A DNA stretch of 64,000 nucleotides from VRUE01 sp963702575 (GTDB taxonomy: Bacteria > Actinomycetota > Thermoleophilia > Solirubrobacterales > 70-9). Below, piece by piece: positions 30,491-39,387 of the stretch; within the stretch, counting starts at the first letter, position 1, and each line of letters starts with the position of its first letter. The notes beneath the pieces were generated by a model that worked only from the letters and a program-made list of their open reading frames with translations, did no database searches and was not told the DNA's origin. The stretch is taken from positions 434,001 through 498,000 of the forward strand of contig CAVPCU010000002.1 in assembly GCA_963702575.1 (NCBI GenBank), read 5' to 3'. Both the position numbers and the translations under genes were made by a program.

Positions 30491-31621
30491 ATGAGAAGCC
30501 GCAAGACGATCGCCATTCTGCTGCTCGCCGTCCTTGTGGCGGCGGTCTTCGCCGGCATCGAGGCGGGCGCGAGCAGCGCCCGGCCCAGCGTCCCCAAGGG
30601 CTTCTTCGGCGTCTCCCCGCAGACCGGCCTCACCCCCGAAGACGCGCGCTACATGAAAGCGGGCGGGATCGAAACCGTGCGCTGGCCGATGGTCTGGGCG
30701 GCGATCCAGTCGACGGCGAAGGGCGGCTATGACTGGTCCTCCTTCGACCCGGTGGTCGCGGTCGCCAGCCGGGCGGGGCTGCAGGTGCTGCCGGCGATCA
30801 GCACGACCCCGCGCTGGCTGGCGCGCAAGGGAACGACGCTGCCGGTCGACAACGGAAGGGAGCGGGCGGCCTGGGCGGCCTTCCTGCAGGCCGCGGTCGA
30901 GCGGTACGGGCCGGGCGGCGAATTCTGGGCCCAGCACGCGACGCGCGGCCCCGGGCCGGTCTACGAATCGGCGATCCACAGGCCGACGCCGATCCGCACC
31001 TGGCAGATCTGGAACGAGGCGAACTTCTACTACTTCGCCTACCCCGCTTCGCCGAGCCGCTACGCCAGGCTGGTCCAGCTCTCCAGCCCGGCGATCAAAG
31101 CGGTCGACCCGAGCGCCAAGGTGATCCTCTCCGGCCTCTTCGGCCGGCCGACGGCGCACGGTGCCCGCGGGATGCCGGCGGCGACCTTCCTCGCGCGGCT
31201 CTACGCCGTGCCGGGCCTGAAGAACGACTTCGACGGCGTCGCCCTGCACCCCTACGCGGTTGACAGCGAAACGCTCGAAGAAATCGTCGAAGAATTCCAC
31301 GAAGTCGAGGTCGAAAACCACGACAACCCCGGCCTCTACATCACCGAGATGGGCTGGGGCTCGCAGAACGACTTCGGCCGGGATGCCTTCGAGCAGGGGA
31401 TCGGCGGGCAGGTGCGAGAGCTGCGCGACGCCTACGACTACCTGCTCGAAAACCGGGCACGGCTCGACCTCAAGCAGGTCTACTGGTTCACCTGGAAGGA
31501 CGTCAAGGGCCTCTGCAACTTCTGCGACTCGGTCGGCCTGTTCAAGGAAGGGCCGCGCTTCAAGCCGAAGCCGGCCTGGAGGGCCTTCGTCGCGCTCACC
31601 GGGGGCAAGCCCCGGCCGTGA
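30491..31621 (+). CDS. Secreted GH39/PslG-like glycoside hydrolase
   Basis: 376 residues. Signal sequence TIAILLLAVLVAAVFAGIEA, then a TIM barrel: PKGFFGVSPQTGLTPEDARY, IETVRWPMVWAAI and WQIWNEANFYYFAYP (acid/base Glu in NEAN), FDGVALHPYAV, and YITEMGWGS (nucleophile Glu). PslG-type enzymes trim or release exopolysaccharide during synthesis. It opens the polysaccharide locus and overlaps the next glycosyltransferase as GTGA. The start could also be GTG 30479, four codons earlier. Confidence 0.82.
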   Translation: MRSRKTIAILLLAVLVAAVFAGIEAGASSARPSVPKGFFGVSPQTGLTPEDARYMKAGGIETVRWPMVWAAIQSTAKGGYDWSSFDPVVAVASRAGLQVLPAISTTPRWLARKGTTLPVDNGRERAAWAAFLQAAVERYGPGGEFWAQHATRGPGPVYESAIHRPTPIRTWQIWNEANFYYFAYPASPSRYARLVQLSSPAIKAVDPSAKVILSGLFGRPTAHGARGMPAATFLARLYAVPGLKNDFDGVALHPYAVDSETLEEIVEEFHEVEVENHDNPGLYITEMGWGSQNDFGRDAFEQGIGGQVRELRDAYDYLLENRARLDLKQVYWFTWKDVKGLCNFCDSVGLFKEGPRFKPKPAWRAFVALTGGKPRP

Positions 31622-32328
31622 ACGCCGGTCCAGCCTGGCTCGTCCTGCCCACGTACAACGAGGCGGACAACATCGAGGGCTTCGTCGCCGCGGTGCGCGA
31701 CAAGCTCCCCGACTCCGCCCGCATCCTGATCGTCGACGACAACTCGCCCGACGGCACCGGCGGGATCGCCGACCGGCTCGCCGCCGAGGACGAGCGGATC
31801 GAGGTCCTCCATCGCGCCCGCAAGGAAGGCCTCGGCCCGGCCTACATCGCCGGCTTCCGCCAGGCCCTCTCCCGCGGCGCCGGCCACGTGCTCGAGATGG
31901 ACGCCGACTTCTCCCACGACCCCGCCTACCTGCCGCGCCTGCTCGAGGCCGGCGAGCGGGCCGACCTGGCGATCGGCTCGCGCTACGTCGATGGCGGCGG
32001 GGTTAGCGAATGGGGCGCGGTGCGGCGGGCGATCAGCCGCGGCGGCAGCGCCTACGCCCGCCTCGTCCTCGGCGTCGGCGTGCGCGACCTGACCGGCGGC
32101 TTCAAGTGCTTCCGCCGCGAGGTGCTGGAGGCGATCGACCTCGACTCGATCGCCTCGCGCGGCTACGCCTTCCAGATCGAGATGACCTATCGGGCGATCC
32201 AGCGCGGCTTCGAGGTGGTCGAGGTGCCGATCGTCTTCCGCGAGCGGCGCGCCGGCAAATCGAAGATGGACCGCTCGATCGTCGCCGAGGCGTTCTGGCG
32301 GGTGCCGGCGATGCGGCTCGGCGGATAG
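31618..32328 (+). CDS. Polyprenol-phosphate mannosyltransferase-like GT2 (DPM synthase type)
   Basis: 236 residues. WLVLPTYNEADNIEGFV, ILIVDDNSPDGTG and VLEMDADFSHDPAYLP (D-x-D) are the GT2 nucleotide- and metal-binding segments; SRYVDGGG, RDLTGGFKCFRREVL and EVPIVFRERRAGKSKM are hallmarks of dolichol/polyprenol phosphate mannose synthases. It lacks C-terminal membrane helices, as in actinobacterial Ppm1 catalytic domains. It would supply lipid-linked mannose for the membrane GT-C enzymes in this locus. Confidence 0.88.
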   Translation: MNAGPAWLVLPTYNEADNIEGFVAAVRDKLPDSARILIVDDNSPDGTGGIADRLAAEDERIEVLHRARKEGLGPAYIAGFRQALSRGAGHVLEMDADFSHDPAYLPRLLEAGERADLAIGSRYVDGGGVSEWGAVRRAISRGGSAYARLVLGVGVRDLTGGFKCFRREVLEAIDLDSIASRGYAFQIEMTYRAIQRGFEVVEVPIVFRERRAGKSKMDRSIVAEAFWRVPAMRLGG

Positions 32329-32342
32329 CCGACGCCCGTTCG

Positions 32343-33875
32343 CTAGCGGCGCCCGAACCGTCCGCCGACCCGCCGAAACGGCGCCGTCATCCGCCAGGAG
32401 CGCGAGCCGAGCAGCTCGGCGAGCGTCTGCGCCGCCGCCCCCTCCTCGCTCACGGCTGGTGCGCTTGGTACAGGGGGACTCATGGCGCCGTTCTCCGACT
32501 CGAGCAGGGCGAGCCGGGCCAGCAGCTCGGCGGGTTCGGTCGAGCGCTCGCGCAGGCGTTCCGTCGCGTGGGCGAGGCGAGCGTCGAGGGCGCGGGCCAC
32601 GGCGGAGCCGAGGGTGGCGAGCAGCTCGGCCTCGGCCGCCGCGCGCGTCTCGCGCACACGGCTGGCGCCGAGGCGAATCGCGTAAGCGAGACCCTCGCGT
32701 CGCCGCTCGTCGAAGGCGGCGGCCAGCTCGTCGGCGAGGACCGCCGGGTCGGCGTCCGATGTCGGCGCGAAGGCCGGCGGCAGGCCGAACGCCTCGCCGA
32801 GCCCGGCGGCCTTCTGCCGGTAATAGGCGTTGTCGCCAAAGAGGGCGGCGGGGACCCCGAGCAGCAGCGAGGTCAGCGCGACGTGGTAGGAGCAGCTCAG
32901 GGTTAGCGCCGCGCGGCGCATCTCACCGGCCGCCTCAGCGAGGCCGGCCGGTCGCAGGACGCGCGGCTCGGCGACCTCGATCCCCCGCGCCGCACAGACG
33001 GCCGACAGCCTCTCGATCTCCTCCCGGTCGGTGACCCAGCGGTCGGCGTAGGCGAGCAGCGGTTGCGCGGCGATCGGTCGTCCGGCGCGGCGCTCGAGCT
33101 CGGCGAGGACGCCGGCGTAGAGATCGGCCATCGCCCGTGGGCCCTCGGTCACCCAGGGGTGTTCGGCGACGTGAACGTTGACCCGAGCCGGCCCTTCCGG
33201 GTCTGCCCGCTCCTCCGCGGGACGCAGGTGGCGTAACAGGCCCACGGCGTCGTCGGCGGTGTCGCGGGCTCCGGCGCCGCCGACGAGGGTGGCGAACGCC
33301 TCGGTCGAGGCCGGGTCGCGGCTGCCCAGAGGCTCAAAGGCGCGCAGCATCTGGGTGTCCGCGTGATCGAGGGCGGCCAGCCACCCGGCGTCCGCCTGCA
33401 GGCCGGAGGAGACCCGGCACACCTCGGCCGCGCCGCCGTCGGCGAGCAGCCGCTCGGTGGCCGCGAGCATCGCCAGCTTCCGCTCTCCCCAGCTTGGGTT
33501 CAGGTAGCCGCCGCCGTAGAGGTAGCAGCCGGCGAAGGCGAGATCGGCCGGGGCGCCAATCGGTTGCAGGTCGTCTTGGTACCCCTCTCCGGGGTCGAAG
33601 AAGAGCACGTTCTCGGGGCGGTGAAGAAACTCGTCGGCGAGGGCGCGGTGTTCGGCGAGGCGCGACCGCTCGAGCACGGGTAGCAAGAGCAGGCTGGGTT
33701 CGAAGCGGTCGAGCAGCGCAAGGGCGGCGTCGAGCTGGGCGAGGTCGCCGTAGTTGCCCGAGCCGTCGTAGCCGCCGACCAGGGTGACGACCGCCGAGGC
33801 GCGAGCGACCTCGGCCGCGGTGGCCGGGGAGGCGAAGAGAACCGGCGCGGGAACGGTCACGCCAGCATCGCCCAC
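32343..33875 (-). CDS. Polysaccharide pyruvyl transferase family protein
   Basis: 510 residues. VTLVGGYDGSGNYGDLAQLD, CYLYGGGYLNPSWGERKLAM, SGLQADAG, LGSRDPASTEAF and TLSCSYHVALTSLLLGVPA match the CsaB/WcaK family, which transfers pyruvate from PEP to sugars as a ketal. The C-terminal LLGSRSWRMTAPFRRVG is a short tail common on actinobacterial glycosyltransferases. It overlaps the end of the PP-loop/GT2 gene by 19 bp on the same strand, so the two form an operon read leftward. Confidence 0.82.
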   Translation of the reverse strand: MGDAGVTVPAPVLFASPATAAEVARASAVVTLVGGYDGSGNYGDLAQLDAALALLDRFEPSLLLLPVLERSRLAEHRALADEFLHRPENVLFFDPGEGYQDDLQPIGAPADLAFAGCYLYGGGYLNPSWGERKLAMLAATERLLADGGAAEVCRVSSGLQADAGWLAALDHADTQMLRAFEPLGSRDPASTEAFATLVGGAGARDTADDAVGLLRHLRPAEERADPEGPARVNVHVAEHPWVTEGPRAMADLYAGVLAELERRAGRPIAAQPLLAYADRWVTDREEIERLSAVCAARGIEVAEPRVLRPAGLAEAAGEMRRAALTLSCSYHVALTSLLLGVPAALFGDNAYYRQKAAGLGEAFGLPPAFAPTSDADPAVLADELAAAFDERRREGLAYAIRLGASRVRETRAAAEAELLATLGSAVARALDARLAHATERLRERSTEPAELLARLALLESENGAMSPPVPSAPAVSEEGAAAQTLAELLGSRSWRMTAPFRRVGGRFGRR

Positions 33876-36370
33876 TCCACCGCCTCGACGCCGGCCGACG
33901 CTTCGGTCGATGGCAGGGTGGTCTCGAGGAGGTCTACGTGCATGCTCTCGAAGTACTGGGCGTGGGAGCCGTCGGCGATCAGCGGCTGGTTCGGGCGCAG
34001 CGCCGTCGCCATCCGCGCGGTGGCCGCCTCGAGCAGCGTCTCGGTGAGCGGCGTCGGCAGCTTGCCACGGCCGCCATCGATCTCGACCATCTCCTGCGGT
34101 TCGTGGACGCCGATCGGCGCGAGCTCGGCGAGGGTCCTCGTGCGCAGCGCCAGCGCCACCGGCCGCGAGGGCTCCTCGCCCTGCCGCCGTCCCACCAGCC
34201 GCGTCGGCCTTCGTGAGACGCGCAGGCCGACGACCGCGTGCTCACGCAGGCCGACCTGGAGGCGCAACAGGGCTTGGGCGAGCACTCCCTTCGCCTGCAG
34301 CCAGTCGAACGTCGCCACCGTGCCGAGGACGGCGATCGCCGGGACGTGCGCCGCCAGCGGCGAGGCCCGATCGGCCCTCCCGCGCGGGCGCAGGAACTCG
34401 CTCATCGGCATCCGGTGCGGCTCGAGATCGCAGGCGGCGGTCAGCAGCACGTCCTCGGCGTCGCAGCGAACGAGGCCGAAGCGGGGTGCCTCGAGATGCT
34501 CGTAGCGGCTGAGGGCGCCGGGTGCGAAGGCGGCGGGGTGGCGCTCGCGCATCTCGACCGCGAGCGACTCCGTCCCGCTCTGCGCCCGCGCCAGCAGCGA
34601 GCCCTCGAGTCGCCGGTAGCGGAAGCCGCAGCGGCCAGCCTGGGCACCGCGAAATCCGGTCAGGCTGGCGCGCAGGAAGAGGTCCCAGTCCTCAAATCCC
34701 CGGATTCCCTCGTCGAAGGCGATGCCGGCCTCGAAGACCGAGCGGCGGATCAGGCTCCCCGTGTCCGACTGGTTCGTGAACAGCTGCCGGTAGAGCAGGT
34801 AGGGCTCCGGCAGGCTCCAGCTGCCGCTCTCGCTTCCGAAGAGCTCCAGAGTCGGCGTGGCCCAGGCGGCGTCTGGCCGCCGCTCGAGGGTCTCCCAAAG
34901 GTGGGCGAGGGTGTGGGGGGAGAGGACGTTGTCGCCGTCCAGCATGAAGAAGGCCTCGACGTGCGGCCAGCGGGACACGGCCCGCCGGATGCCGGCGTTG
35001 CGGGCCGCCGAGGGGCCGGCGTTCTCCTGGTGAATGTAGGAGACCCTCTCGGGGTCCGCATCGCGCAGCAAGCGGGAGATGCGGTCCGTCTGTGGCTGCG
35101 GACAGCCGTCGTTGACGATCACCACACCGACTCCGGTGCCGATCTCCTGGTTCAGGGCCGAGCGCACGGCGGCAGCCATGTACTGCGCCTGGCGCCAGAC
35201 CGTGACGATCACGGCGATGCGCACGGTGGGCGGCGGCCCCGGCAGCGCGCGGCGCCGGTAGTGGGAGGGCAGGCCGAGATCGCGCCTGCCCCTCGTCACG
35301 ACCGCCTCGACCGGGCGCTCGAGGTCGGGGCGGTTGGCGGCCCTGGTCGCGTCGAGCAGGTCTTCCCAGAAGCTGAGCAGGACCGGAGTCGGGATCTCGA
35401 TCGCGGCCACGGCGTCGAGGTCGAGCTCGGGAGGGAAGGTGACGACCTCCCGGCGAGCCCCCAGCGCCTCGAGCGCGATCATCGTCGTCAGACACTTGCG
35501 ACAGCGGCCGCAGTTGTAGGCGCCGTCGCGGTTCTCCCAGCAGACGCGGAGCGTCTGCTGGACGACGGGATGGCCGGCGATCCTCGCCGTCCGCTGCACG
35601 CGGCTGTAGCGGCCGCCGTCATCAGCGATCTCCAGCCGCTCGGTGCTCCAGAGCCGGTCGACCAGGCGGTTCGAGCCGATCGGCACCTGGACCTCGTAGT
35701 CGGCCTCACCGGCGATCAGCACGCGCTCGAAGAGCGGCTCGAAGAACAGCGCCACCGCCGCCGCGGCGCAGCCATAGCAGGCCTCCCAGCGGTTCAGCGG
35801 ATCCGACAGCTCCCTGAGGTTCGTCTCGACCACGTGCAGCGCCAGTCCCAGCTCGTCGGCGGCCCAGCGCGTGCGCTCCTCGGCTAGGTCAACGAGCTCT
35901 GGGGCGTGGGTCGAGCCCGCCAGTAGGTCGAAGCCCCTGACGAAGATCAGGTCGGTGATCTCGGGGTGGTCGAGGACGGTCGACCATGAGTCGACCCCGC
36001 CGCTGAAGAGGGCCGCCACCCGGCCACTGGGCGTCTCGGGCTCCGCCGCCCGGGAGGACGCCAGCACCTCGACCTCCTGGAGCGGCGGGTCGTCGATGGG
36101 CCAGTCGAGCGACCAGGCGTGCTGGATTGCCTGGAACTCGCGTTGGTTGCGGAGCAGGCGGGCGCTGAGCGGCTCGGGCACCGAGAGGCTGCCGCCGAAG
36201 CGCATCGCCGGCATCAGGCAGGCGGCCAGCGCCGCCTCGGGGGCCGGCGTCACCTCCGTCTCGGTGCGCAGCCAGAGCTGTTGCGCCCGCCCGCCGATGC
36301 GCGCCTCGAAGGAGAGCTCGCCGGGTTCGCAGCGCAGGTCGGCGATCTCTTGGCAGGGCCCCGGGTCCAC
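33857..36370 (-). CDS. PP-loop ATPase / Zn-cluster / GT2 glycosyltransferase fusion
   Basis: About 837 residues from GTG 36370. Residues 118-310 form a PP-loop domain: VAALFSGGVDSWS (SGGVDS 123-128), YEVQVPIGSNRLVD and a cysteine group C277, C287, C290, C293 (NCGRCRKC), like QueC/ExsB-type adenylating enzymes with a zinc site. Residues about 384-610 are GT2: RIAVIVTVWRQAQYMAAAV, VVIVNDGCPQPQTD, FFMLDGDNVLS and GFEDWDLFLRA. A last domain (about 640-837) is unrecognised. The start region overlaps the divergent epimerase, and frames further upstream are antisense to it. I know no characterised protein with this order; it may adenylate a carboxyl or amide group on the sugar it transfers. Confidence 0.78.
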   Translation of the reverse strand: MDPGPCQEIADLRCEPGELSFEARIGGRAQQLWLRTETEVTPAPEAALAACLMPAMRFGGSLSVPEPLSARLLRNQREFQAIQHAWSLDWPIDDPPLQEVEVLASSRAAEPETPSGRVAALFSGGVDSWSTVLDHPEITDLIFVRGFDLLAGSTHAPELVDLAEERTRWAADELGLALHVVETNLRELSDPLNRWEACYGCAAAAVALFFEPLFERVLIAGEADYEVQVPIGSNRLVDRLWSTERLEIADDGGRYSRVQRTARIAGHPVVQQTLRVCWENRDGAYNCGRCRKCLTTMIALEALGARREVVTFPPELDLDAVAAIEIPTPVLLSFWEDLLDATRAANRPDLERPVEAVVTRGRRDLGLPSHYRRRALPGPPPTVRIAVIVTVWRQAQYMAAAVRSALNQEIGTGVGVVIVNDGCPQPQTDRISRLLRDADPERVSYIHQENAGPSAARNAGIRRAVSRWPHVEAFFMLDGDNVLSPHTLAHLWETLERRPDAAWATPTLELFGSESGSWSLPEPYLLYRQLFTNQSDTGSLIRRSVFEAGIAFDEGIRGFEDWDLFLRASLTGFRGAQAGRCGFRYRRLEGSLLARAQSGTESLAVEMRERHPAAFAPGALSRYEHLEAPRFGLVRCDAEDVLLTAACDLEPHRMPMSEFLRPRGRADRASPLAAHVPAIAVLGTVATFDWLQAKGVLAQALLRLQVGLREHAVVGLRVSRRPTRLVGRRQGEEPSRPVALALRTRTLAELAPIGVHEPQEMVEIDGGRGKLPTPLTETLLEAATARMATALRPNQPLIADGSHAQYFESMHVDLLETTLPSTEASAGVEAVEWAMLA

Positions 36371-36430
36371 GCGCGGAATGGTCTCAGGTTGCGGCGGGGA
36401 CGCGGTCGCCTGTTGATAGCGTCGCCGTCC

Positions 36431-37528
36431 TTGTACCGCCTGCTCCTTACCGGTGGCGCCGGCTTCGTCGGCTCCAACCTCGCCGTCTCGCTGGCCGCAC
36501 GGCACCCCGAGTGGGAGATCGTCGCGCTCGACAACCTCTACCGGCGCGGCTCGGAGCTCAACCTGCCGCGGTTGGAGGAGGCCGGGGTCGAGTTCGTCCG
36601 CGGCGACGTGCGCGAGCCGGGGGATCTCGCGCCGCTTCTCCGGGCTCGACGCGATCGTCGAGTGCTCGGCCGAGCCCTCGGTGATGAGCGGGGTCGACGG
36701 CGACACCTCCTACCTCGCTGCACACCAACCTGACCGGCGCCTACAACTGCCTCGAGCTGGCGCGGCGCGACGGCGCCTCAGCTCGTCTTCCTCTCGACCA
36801 GCCGCGTCTACCCGGTCGAGCCGCAGCTGGCGCTCGCCCTGGAGGAGGCGCCGACCCGCTTCGAGCTGGCGGCCGAGCAGCCGCTGCCGGGGGCCTCGGC
36901 CGGCCGGCATCTCCGAGGACTTCCCGCTGGCCGGCGCGCGCACCCTCTACGGCACGACCAAGCTCGCCGCCGAGCTGCTGATCGAGGAGTATCGCGCCGC
37001 CTTCGGCCTGCGCGCGGTCGTCGACCGCTGCGGCGTGATCGCCGGCCCCTGGCAGATGGGCAAGGTCGACCAGGGGGTCTTCACCCACTGGATGCTCGCC
37101 CACCACTTCGGCAGGCCGCTGCAGCTACATCGGCTTCGGCGGCGAGGGCAAGCAGGTGCGCGACCTGCTCCACGTCGAGGATCTGGTCGACCTGGTCGAG
37201 CGCCAGCTGCTCGAGCCCGAGCGCTGGGACGGGCGCACGCGTCAACGTCGGCGGCGGTCGCGAGTGCAGCCTCTCGCTGCTGGAGACGACCGCGATCTGC
37301 CGCGAGCTGACCGGCAACGAGGTGCCGATCGAGCCGGTCGCCGAGACGCGCGCCGGCGACGTGCCGATATACCTTTCCGACTGCGGCAGGCTGTTCGAGT
37401 TCGACGAGTGGCGGCCGCGACGGAGCGCCGCGCAGGTCCTCGCCGACATCCACGCCTGGATCGCCGCCGACGAGGAGCGGATCGCGGCGGGCCTGGACAT
37501 CGGAGCCCCCGCGGCGGGAAGGGAGTAG
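36431..37528 (+). CDS. NAD-dependent sugar epimerase/dehydratase, frame broken by about six insertions
   Basis: Joined frames read YRLLLTGGAGFVGSNLAVS (NAD motif), ALDNLYRRGSELNLP, then ECSAEPSVMSGV, TLYGTTKLAAELLIEE (Y-x3-K catalytic pair), WQMGKVDQGVFTHWM and GKQVRDLLHVEDLVDL, about 360 residues, like CDP-paratose/CDP-tyvelose 2-epimerases. The breaks, near 36641, 36718, 36777, 36905, 37125 and 37240, each fit one added C. No motif is damaged, so errors are likelier than decay. Start TTG 36431 or 36413. It would make a modified hexose for the polysaccharide. Confidence 0.72.
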
Positions 37529-37531
37529 AGA

Positions 37532-38618
37532 ATGCCGGTAGCGATCAGTCACGCGGCTCCGGGGGCCTGATCGGCTCCGAGGCGGTCGAGCCACTTCGTC
37601 GCGCGAGGGCTTCGACGTGATCGGGATCGAGAACGACATGCGGGCCAGCTTCTTCGGCGCCGGAGGCCTCGACCGCCCACGTCACCGAGCGGCTGGTCGC
37701 CGAGCACCCGGAGTTCCGCGGCGAGGAACGCCGACATCCGCGACCGCGACGCGGTCGAGCGGGTCTTTCGCGAGCACGCCGGGCAGATCGAGCTGGTCGT
37801 CCACACCGCCGCGCAGCCCTCCCACGACTGGGCGGCAAGCGACCCGCAGACCGACTTCGGCGTCAACGCCAACGGCACCCTCAACCTGCTCGAGGCGGCC
37901 CGCGCCCACGCGCCCGACGGCGCCCTTCATCTTCTGCTCGACCAACAAGGTCTACGGCGACACGCCCAACCGGCTGCCGCTGGAGGAGCTCGAGCTGCGG
38001 CTCGAGCTGCCCGAGTCCCATCGCTATTACCGCGGGATCGACACCTCGATGTCGATCGACTCCTCGACCCACTCGCTCTTCGGCGTCTCCAAGGCGGCCG
38101 CCGACCTGCTCGTGCAGGAGTACGGCCGCTACTTCGAGATGCCGACCGTCTGCTTCCGCGGCGGCTGCCTGACCGGCCCCCAGCACGCCGGCGCCAAGCT
38201 GCACGGCTTCCTCGCCTACCTGATGAAGTGCACGGTGACCGGCACCCCCTACACCGTCTTCGGCTACGCCGGCAAGCAGGTCCGCGACAACATCCACAGC
38301 GCCGACCTGATCGCCGCCTTCGACGCCTTCCACGCGCGCCCCGCGCGCCGGCCGCCGTCTACAACATCGGCGGCGGCCGGCTTCAGCAACTGCTCGATGC
38401 TGGAGGCGATCGAGGTCTGCGAGCGGATCGCCGGCCGCGAGCTGGAGCTGGGAGATGGGCGAGGAGCCGCGGATCGGCGACCACCGCTGGTGGATCTCCG
38501 ACCTGGCGCCGTTCGAAGCCGACTACCCGGACTGGGAGCTGCGCTACGGGATCGAGGAGATCCTCGCGCGAGATGCACGAGCAGAACGCTCGAGCGCTGG
38601 ACGGCGACGCCGGCATGA
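37532..38618 (+). CDS. CDP-paratose 2-epimerase-like sugar epimerase, several frameshifts
   Basis: Starting MPVAI and continuing, once single extra bases are ignored, through TGSGGLIGSEAVE, FDVIGIENDMRASFFG, HTAAQPSHDWAASDP, FIFCSTNKVYGDTPN (a hallmark of CDP-paratose 2-epimerase), SLFGVSKAAADLLVQEYG (SDR Y is replaced: F-G-V-S-K) and GKQVRDNIHSADLIAAF. About 350 residues. Breaks lie near 37547, 37552, 37590, 37665, 37730, 37925, 38345, 38455, 38572 and 38590. The stop (38616-38618) overlaps the next gene as ATGA. The replaced Tyr in the Y-x3-K position could be real or a base error. Confidence 0.7.
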
Positions 38619-39387
38619 AGCTCTCGGTGGTGATGCCCGCCCAGAACGAGGAGGGCTCGGTCGGGGCGACGGTCGAAGGGGTTGTCGGCGCGCTGGAGCG
38701 CGAGGGGATCGATTACGAGGTCGTCGTCGTCGACGACGACAGCGAGGACTCGACCGCAGCGGTGGTCGAGGCGATCGGCGCCGCCAACCCGCGCGTGCGC
38801 TGCCACCGCTCGCACTACGAACGCGGCTTCGGGATGGCGATCCGGGCCGGCCTCGACGTCTTCGAGGGCGACGCCGTCGCGATCGTCATGGCCGACGCCT
38901 CCGACGACCCCGAGGACCTCGTCCGCTACCACCGGCTGCTCGAAGAGGGCTGGGACTGCGCCTTCGGCTCGCGCTTCGTGCCCGGCGCGCAGGTGCACGA
39001 CTACCCGCGCGCTGAAGCTGACGATCAACCGGCTCGCCAACTGGTTCATCCGGGTCCTCTTCCGCCACCGCTACAACGACACCACCAACGCCTTCAAGGC
39101 GTACCGGCGCGAGGTGATCGAGACGATCCAGCCGCTGCTCTCCAAGCACTTCAACCTGACCGTCGAGATGCCGCTGAAGGCGATCGTCCGCGGCCACAGC
39201 TACGAGGTCATCCCCACCTCCTGGACCAACCGCACCAGCCGGCGAGGCGAAGCTGGCGATGAAAGAGATGGGCAGCCGCTACCTCTTCATCGTCCTCTAC
39301 GTCTGGCTGGAGGCGACGCTGAGCCGCGGCGACTACCGGGTCAGTGCACCGGACGAGCCGCGCCGGTCGGAGCCCATCGGCCGCTGA
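38615..39387 (+). CDS. GT2 glycosyltransferase (dolichyl-phosphate sugar transferase type), two frameshifts
   Basis: MKLSVVMPAQNEEGSVGATV, VVVVDDDSEDSTAAVVEAI and AIVMADASDDPEDLVRYH (D-x-S/D) define a GT2 domain; NDTTNAFKAYRREVIE and EVIPTSWTNRTS follow the DPM-like pattern. One-base insertions near 39010 (YPR/LKLTINR) and 39242 (TSR/EAKLAMKEMG) break the frame. About 256 residues in all. Start ATG within the ATGA overlap. The end overlaps the convergent GT39-like gene by 47 bp. Confidence 0.78.

Noticed and set aside
36431..38618. Programmed frameshifting in the epimerase genes
   Set aside because: Breaks are numerous, irregular and lack slippery sequences with downstream stems; scattered single G/C insertions fit error better.
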